Assembly (NCBI GenBank): GCA_964583765.1 | Contig: CAZOWW010000016.1 | Coordinates: 1 to 59,719, forward strand | Length of the DNA stretch: 59,719 nucleotides | From: CAZOWW01 sp964583765 | GTDB taxonomy: Bacteria; Actinomycetota; Actinomycetes; Actinomycetales; Kineosporiaceae | Direction of reading: 5' to 3' | Shown: positions 57,820 to 59,719 of the stretch, in pieces | Layout: every line of letters starts with the position of its first letter | Numbering within the stretch: position 1 is the stretch's first letter | The notes under the pieces: generated by a model | Told to the model about the DNA's origin: nothing | The model's input: the letters and a program-made list of their open reading frames with translations, nothing else | Databases searched by the model: none | Program-made: the position numbers and the translations under genes

Positions 57820-57955
57820 GGCCAGCTCCTCTGACGGGGCCGGGTGGCCCGTGGCGGCTAGGTCCGGCCGCGCCGACGCCGATGACTTGTCACTTGTCGA
57901 CGCCCCGGACGACGGACCTTAGCCATGGCTCGGCGGCTTTCACCCGAGCTGCCCA

Positions 57956-59719
57956 GTGCGTCAGGATGCCCTCGTGGACGGGGGTTGCAGGACCACAGGA
58001 CGACCGGTGATCGTGGTCGGCCTGAACGGGGTGGGTCTGCGCACGGTCGAGCAACTCCACCTGGCCGGCGTGCCCGTGGTCGTCGTGGACGAGGCACCCG
58101 ATCCGGGGCTGGCCGCCACCGTCACCGGATGGGGTGTGCAGCTGGTGACGGCGTCGCCGGCCGACCCGGAGACCCTGCGCCGGGCAGGCATCGACACCGC
58201 CCAGGCCGTGGTCTGCGTCGCCGGGGACGACCTGGCCACCCTGGAGGTCGCCCTGACCGCCCGGACCCGGTGTCCCGAACTTCCCGTGGTCGCGCGGCTG
58301 CGCAATCCGGCCGTGGGCAGGGCCGTGGCAGCGGTGCGCGTGGCGGTGCTGGACGTCGCGGGACTGTCCGCACCGGCCGTGGTCGACGCGTGCCTCCAGG
58401 CCGACGGGCAGGTGCTCGAACTGGACGGCGAGCGGTACCTCACGGCGTCGGTTCCGGTGGAGGTGGGCGGCACACTGCGCGAGCTCTTCGGCGACCTCGT
58501 GCCGGTGGCGGTCACCCGCGCCGCGGAGCCCGGCGTCCTGCCCTGCCCGGGAAGGGACCTGTGGGTCGGTCCCGGCGATCTGGTCACCCTGTTCGGCACC
58601 CCGGAGCAACTGGCCGCGAGGGATGTCCCGGTCCGGGACTCCGCGTCCTGCGTGGACGCGGTGCCGCAGTCGTGGCCACGCGTGCGGCACGGTGCCCGGC
58701 ACCTGCTGGGCGCGGTCGTCCGGGCCACCGACCAGCGTCTGCGGGTGGCTCTGGCAGCGCTCGGGGTGCTCGTGGCGATCTCCACCACGGTGTTGCGGCT
58801 GGGCTACCGGGACGGCTCCGGCCGGGGCATGAGCGTCCTGGACGCCGTCTACTTCACGGTCGAGACGATCGGCACCATCGGGTACGGCGACTTCTCCTTC
58901 CGGGAACAGCCGGCCTGGCTGCGGCTGTTCGCGGTGGGCCTGATGGTCCTCGGCATGGTGCTCACCCCGGTGTTCTTCGCCCTGCTCACCAACCTGTTGG
59001 TGAGCAGGCGGATCGCGGACTCGCTGGGGCGCAGCCGGGTGACCGGCCTGGACGGGCACGTGATCGTCGTCGGCCTCGGCTCGATCGGACTGCGGGTGGT
59101 GGAGCGATTGCGGGACGCCGGCTGCGAGGTCGTCGCGGTCGATCCCGACGAGGGCAACCGATACCTCGCCCAGGTGCGCCGGCTCGGGGTGAGCGTGGTG
59201 GCGGGCGATGCCACCCTGCCCGAGACCCTGGCCGCCGCCAATCTCGCCCGGGCCAGGGCGGTGGCGGTGCTGACCAGCGACGACCTGACGAATCTCGAGG
59301 TGGCTCTGGCCTGTCGTGACCAGCTGGGGGCCGGCCGGGACGAGCGGGGAGCCGGTCGGGACGAGCGGGAGTCCCGTGGTGTCCTGGGGTCGGGGGACGC
59401 TCGGCCGGGGAACGAGGACGCTCGGATGAGGACCGAGGACGGCCGGCTGAGGTCCGGGGACGACCGGTCGGGGGACGTCCGCGCCCGGGTGCCCGTGGTG
59501 CTCCGGGTCTTTGACCGTCGTCTGGCGTCCACCGTGCAGCGCAACTTCGGCTTCCGGCACGTGCGGTCCACGGCAGCGCTCGCGGCACCGTGGTTCGTCG
59601 GCGCGGCCCTGGGCCTCGACGTGCTGAGCACCTTCTACGTGGGCGATCTCCCGCTGCTGGTCGGGCGGCTGGTCGTGAGCAGCGGGGACCGGCTGGACGG
59701 CGTCGCGCTCGTGGACCTC
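57956..59719 (+). CDS. RCK - potassium channel - RCK protein (cut by window end)
   Basis: At least 588 residues; the end lies beyond the window. First comes an NAD-binding RCK/TrkA-N domain (VIVVGLNGVGLRTVEQLHLA, about 17-230). A two-helix channel follows, with TM1 at about 260-280, pore filter TVETIGTIGYGDFSF and TM2 at about 320-345. A second RCK domain then starts HVIVVGLGSIGLRVVERL. Domain order is therefore sensor, pore, sensor. Within the second RCK domain, between LEVALACRDQLG and VPVVLRVFDRR, there is an insertion of about 45 residues rich in Arg, Asp, Glu and Gly. The filter TIGYGD is that of K+ channels. The start is uncertain: GTG at 57956, 57974 or 58007, none with a ribosome site. 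Confidence 0.82.
   Translation, partial: MRQDALVDGGCRTTGRPVIVVGLNGVGLRTVEQLHLAGVPVVVVDEAPDPGLAATVTGWGVQLVTASPADPETLRRAGIDTAQAVVCVAGDDLATLEVALTARTRCPELPVVARLRNPAVGRAVAAVRVAVLDVAGLSAPAVVDACLQADGQVLELDGERYLTASVPVEVGGTLRELFGDLVPVAVTRAAEPGVLPCPGRDLWVGPGDLVTLFGTPEQLAARDVPVRDSASCVDAVPQSWPRVRHGARHLLGAVVRATDQRLRVALAALGVLVAISTTVLRLGYRDGSGRGMSVLDAVYFTVETIGTIGYGDFSFREQPAWLRLFAVGLMVLGMVLTPVFFALLTNLLVSRRIADSLGRSRVTGLDGHVIVVGLGSIGLRVVERLRDAGCEVVAVDPDEGNRYLAQVRRLGVSVVAGDATLPETLAAANLARARAVAVLTSDDLTNLEVALACRDQLGAGRDERGAGRDERESRGVLGSGDARPGNEDARMRTEDGRLRSGDDRSGDVRARVPVVLRVFDRRLASTVQRNFGFRHVRSTAALAAPWFVGAALGLDVLSTFYVGDLPLLVGRLVVSSGDRLDGVALVDL

Noticed and set aside
1..59719. tRNA, rRNA, insertion sequences, prophage or integrative element ends
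   Set aside because: No transposase, integrase, terminal inverted repeats with target duplications, or tRNA-like sequence was noticed on reading.

Overview
This is a GC-rich window from a mycothiol-making actinomycete. The evidence is the very high G+C, frequent GTG starts, an mca homologue beside greA and a DUF4307 gene, an LCP-family cell-wall protein, tandem PaaX-type regulators, and many secreted enzymes carrying a CBM2 module on threonine-rich linkers. A soluble chemoreceptor suggests a motile relative. I cannot name the genus. No rRNA, tRNA, CRISPR array, phage or insertion sequence was recognised.

Layout. 1-7700 is a plant-polysaccharide block: two CE1-type esterases, a GH27 alpha-galactosidase and a broken GH29 fucosidase, all with CBM2, plus a frameshifted diguanylate cyclase. 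8100-11000 has two overlapping PaaX-like regulators and a small secreted protein. 11370-14600 is a CbiM-CbiQ-CbiO metal importer behind a site matching the nickel regulator Nur. 14690-17925 has a glutamine-amidotransferase-like protein divergent from a LysR regulator, then cobT behind a cobalamin riboswitch. 17969-22041 is a translationally coupled pair of soluble LacI-type-sensor/GGDEF proteins. 22290-29990 holds an LCP protein, a Zur/FurB-like regulator, a Bax-inhibitor-1-like membrane protein, an APS kinase with a long N-terminal extension, a remnant of an FCD regulator, a glutamine-synthetase-like ligase and a small unknown. 30305-38875 has a membrane GGDEF-EAL protein, an AONS-fold protein lacking the PLP lysine, a GT39-like membrane protein, a lysine-rich secreted protein and a PrmC-related methyltransferase.

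39233-45344 is a second sugar block: a CBM2-GH43 arabinanase and a GH36 alpha-galactosidase, the latter divergent from a third LacI-type-sensor/GGDEF protein. 45407-59719 holds a Doc/RHH toxin-antitoxin pair, msrA, an M15 peptidase, an isolated hypF, a cystathionine gamma-synthase, a CBM2 CE3 esterase, greA, a DUF4307 gene, mca with a small membrane protein, a cytosolic chemoreceptor and an RCK-channel-RCK potassium channel cut by the window end.

How the parts may fit together. Secreted enzymes attack acetylated or feruloylated xylan, arabinan and galactosides. Internal sugars could be read by the three LacI-fold sensors, which lack DNA-binding domains and end in intact GGEEF cyclase domains, so the output would be cyclic di-GMP rather than transcription. 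The alpha-galactosidase/sensor-cyclase pair at 40983-45344 is the best case. Nickel import and HypF imply a NiFe hydrogenase encoded elsewhere. Several genes are decayed or have lost catalytic residues: the fucosidase, one cyclase, the AONS-like protein, the HypF acylphosphatase domain and the regulator remnant.
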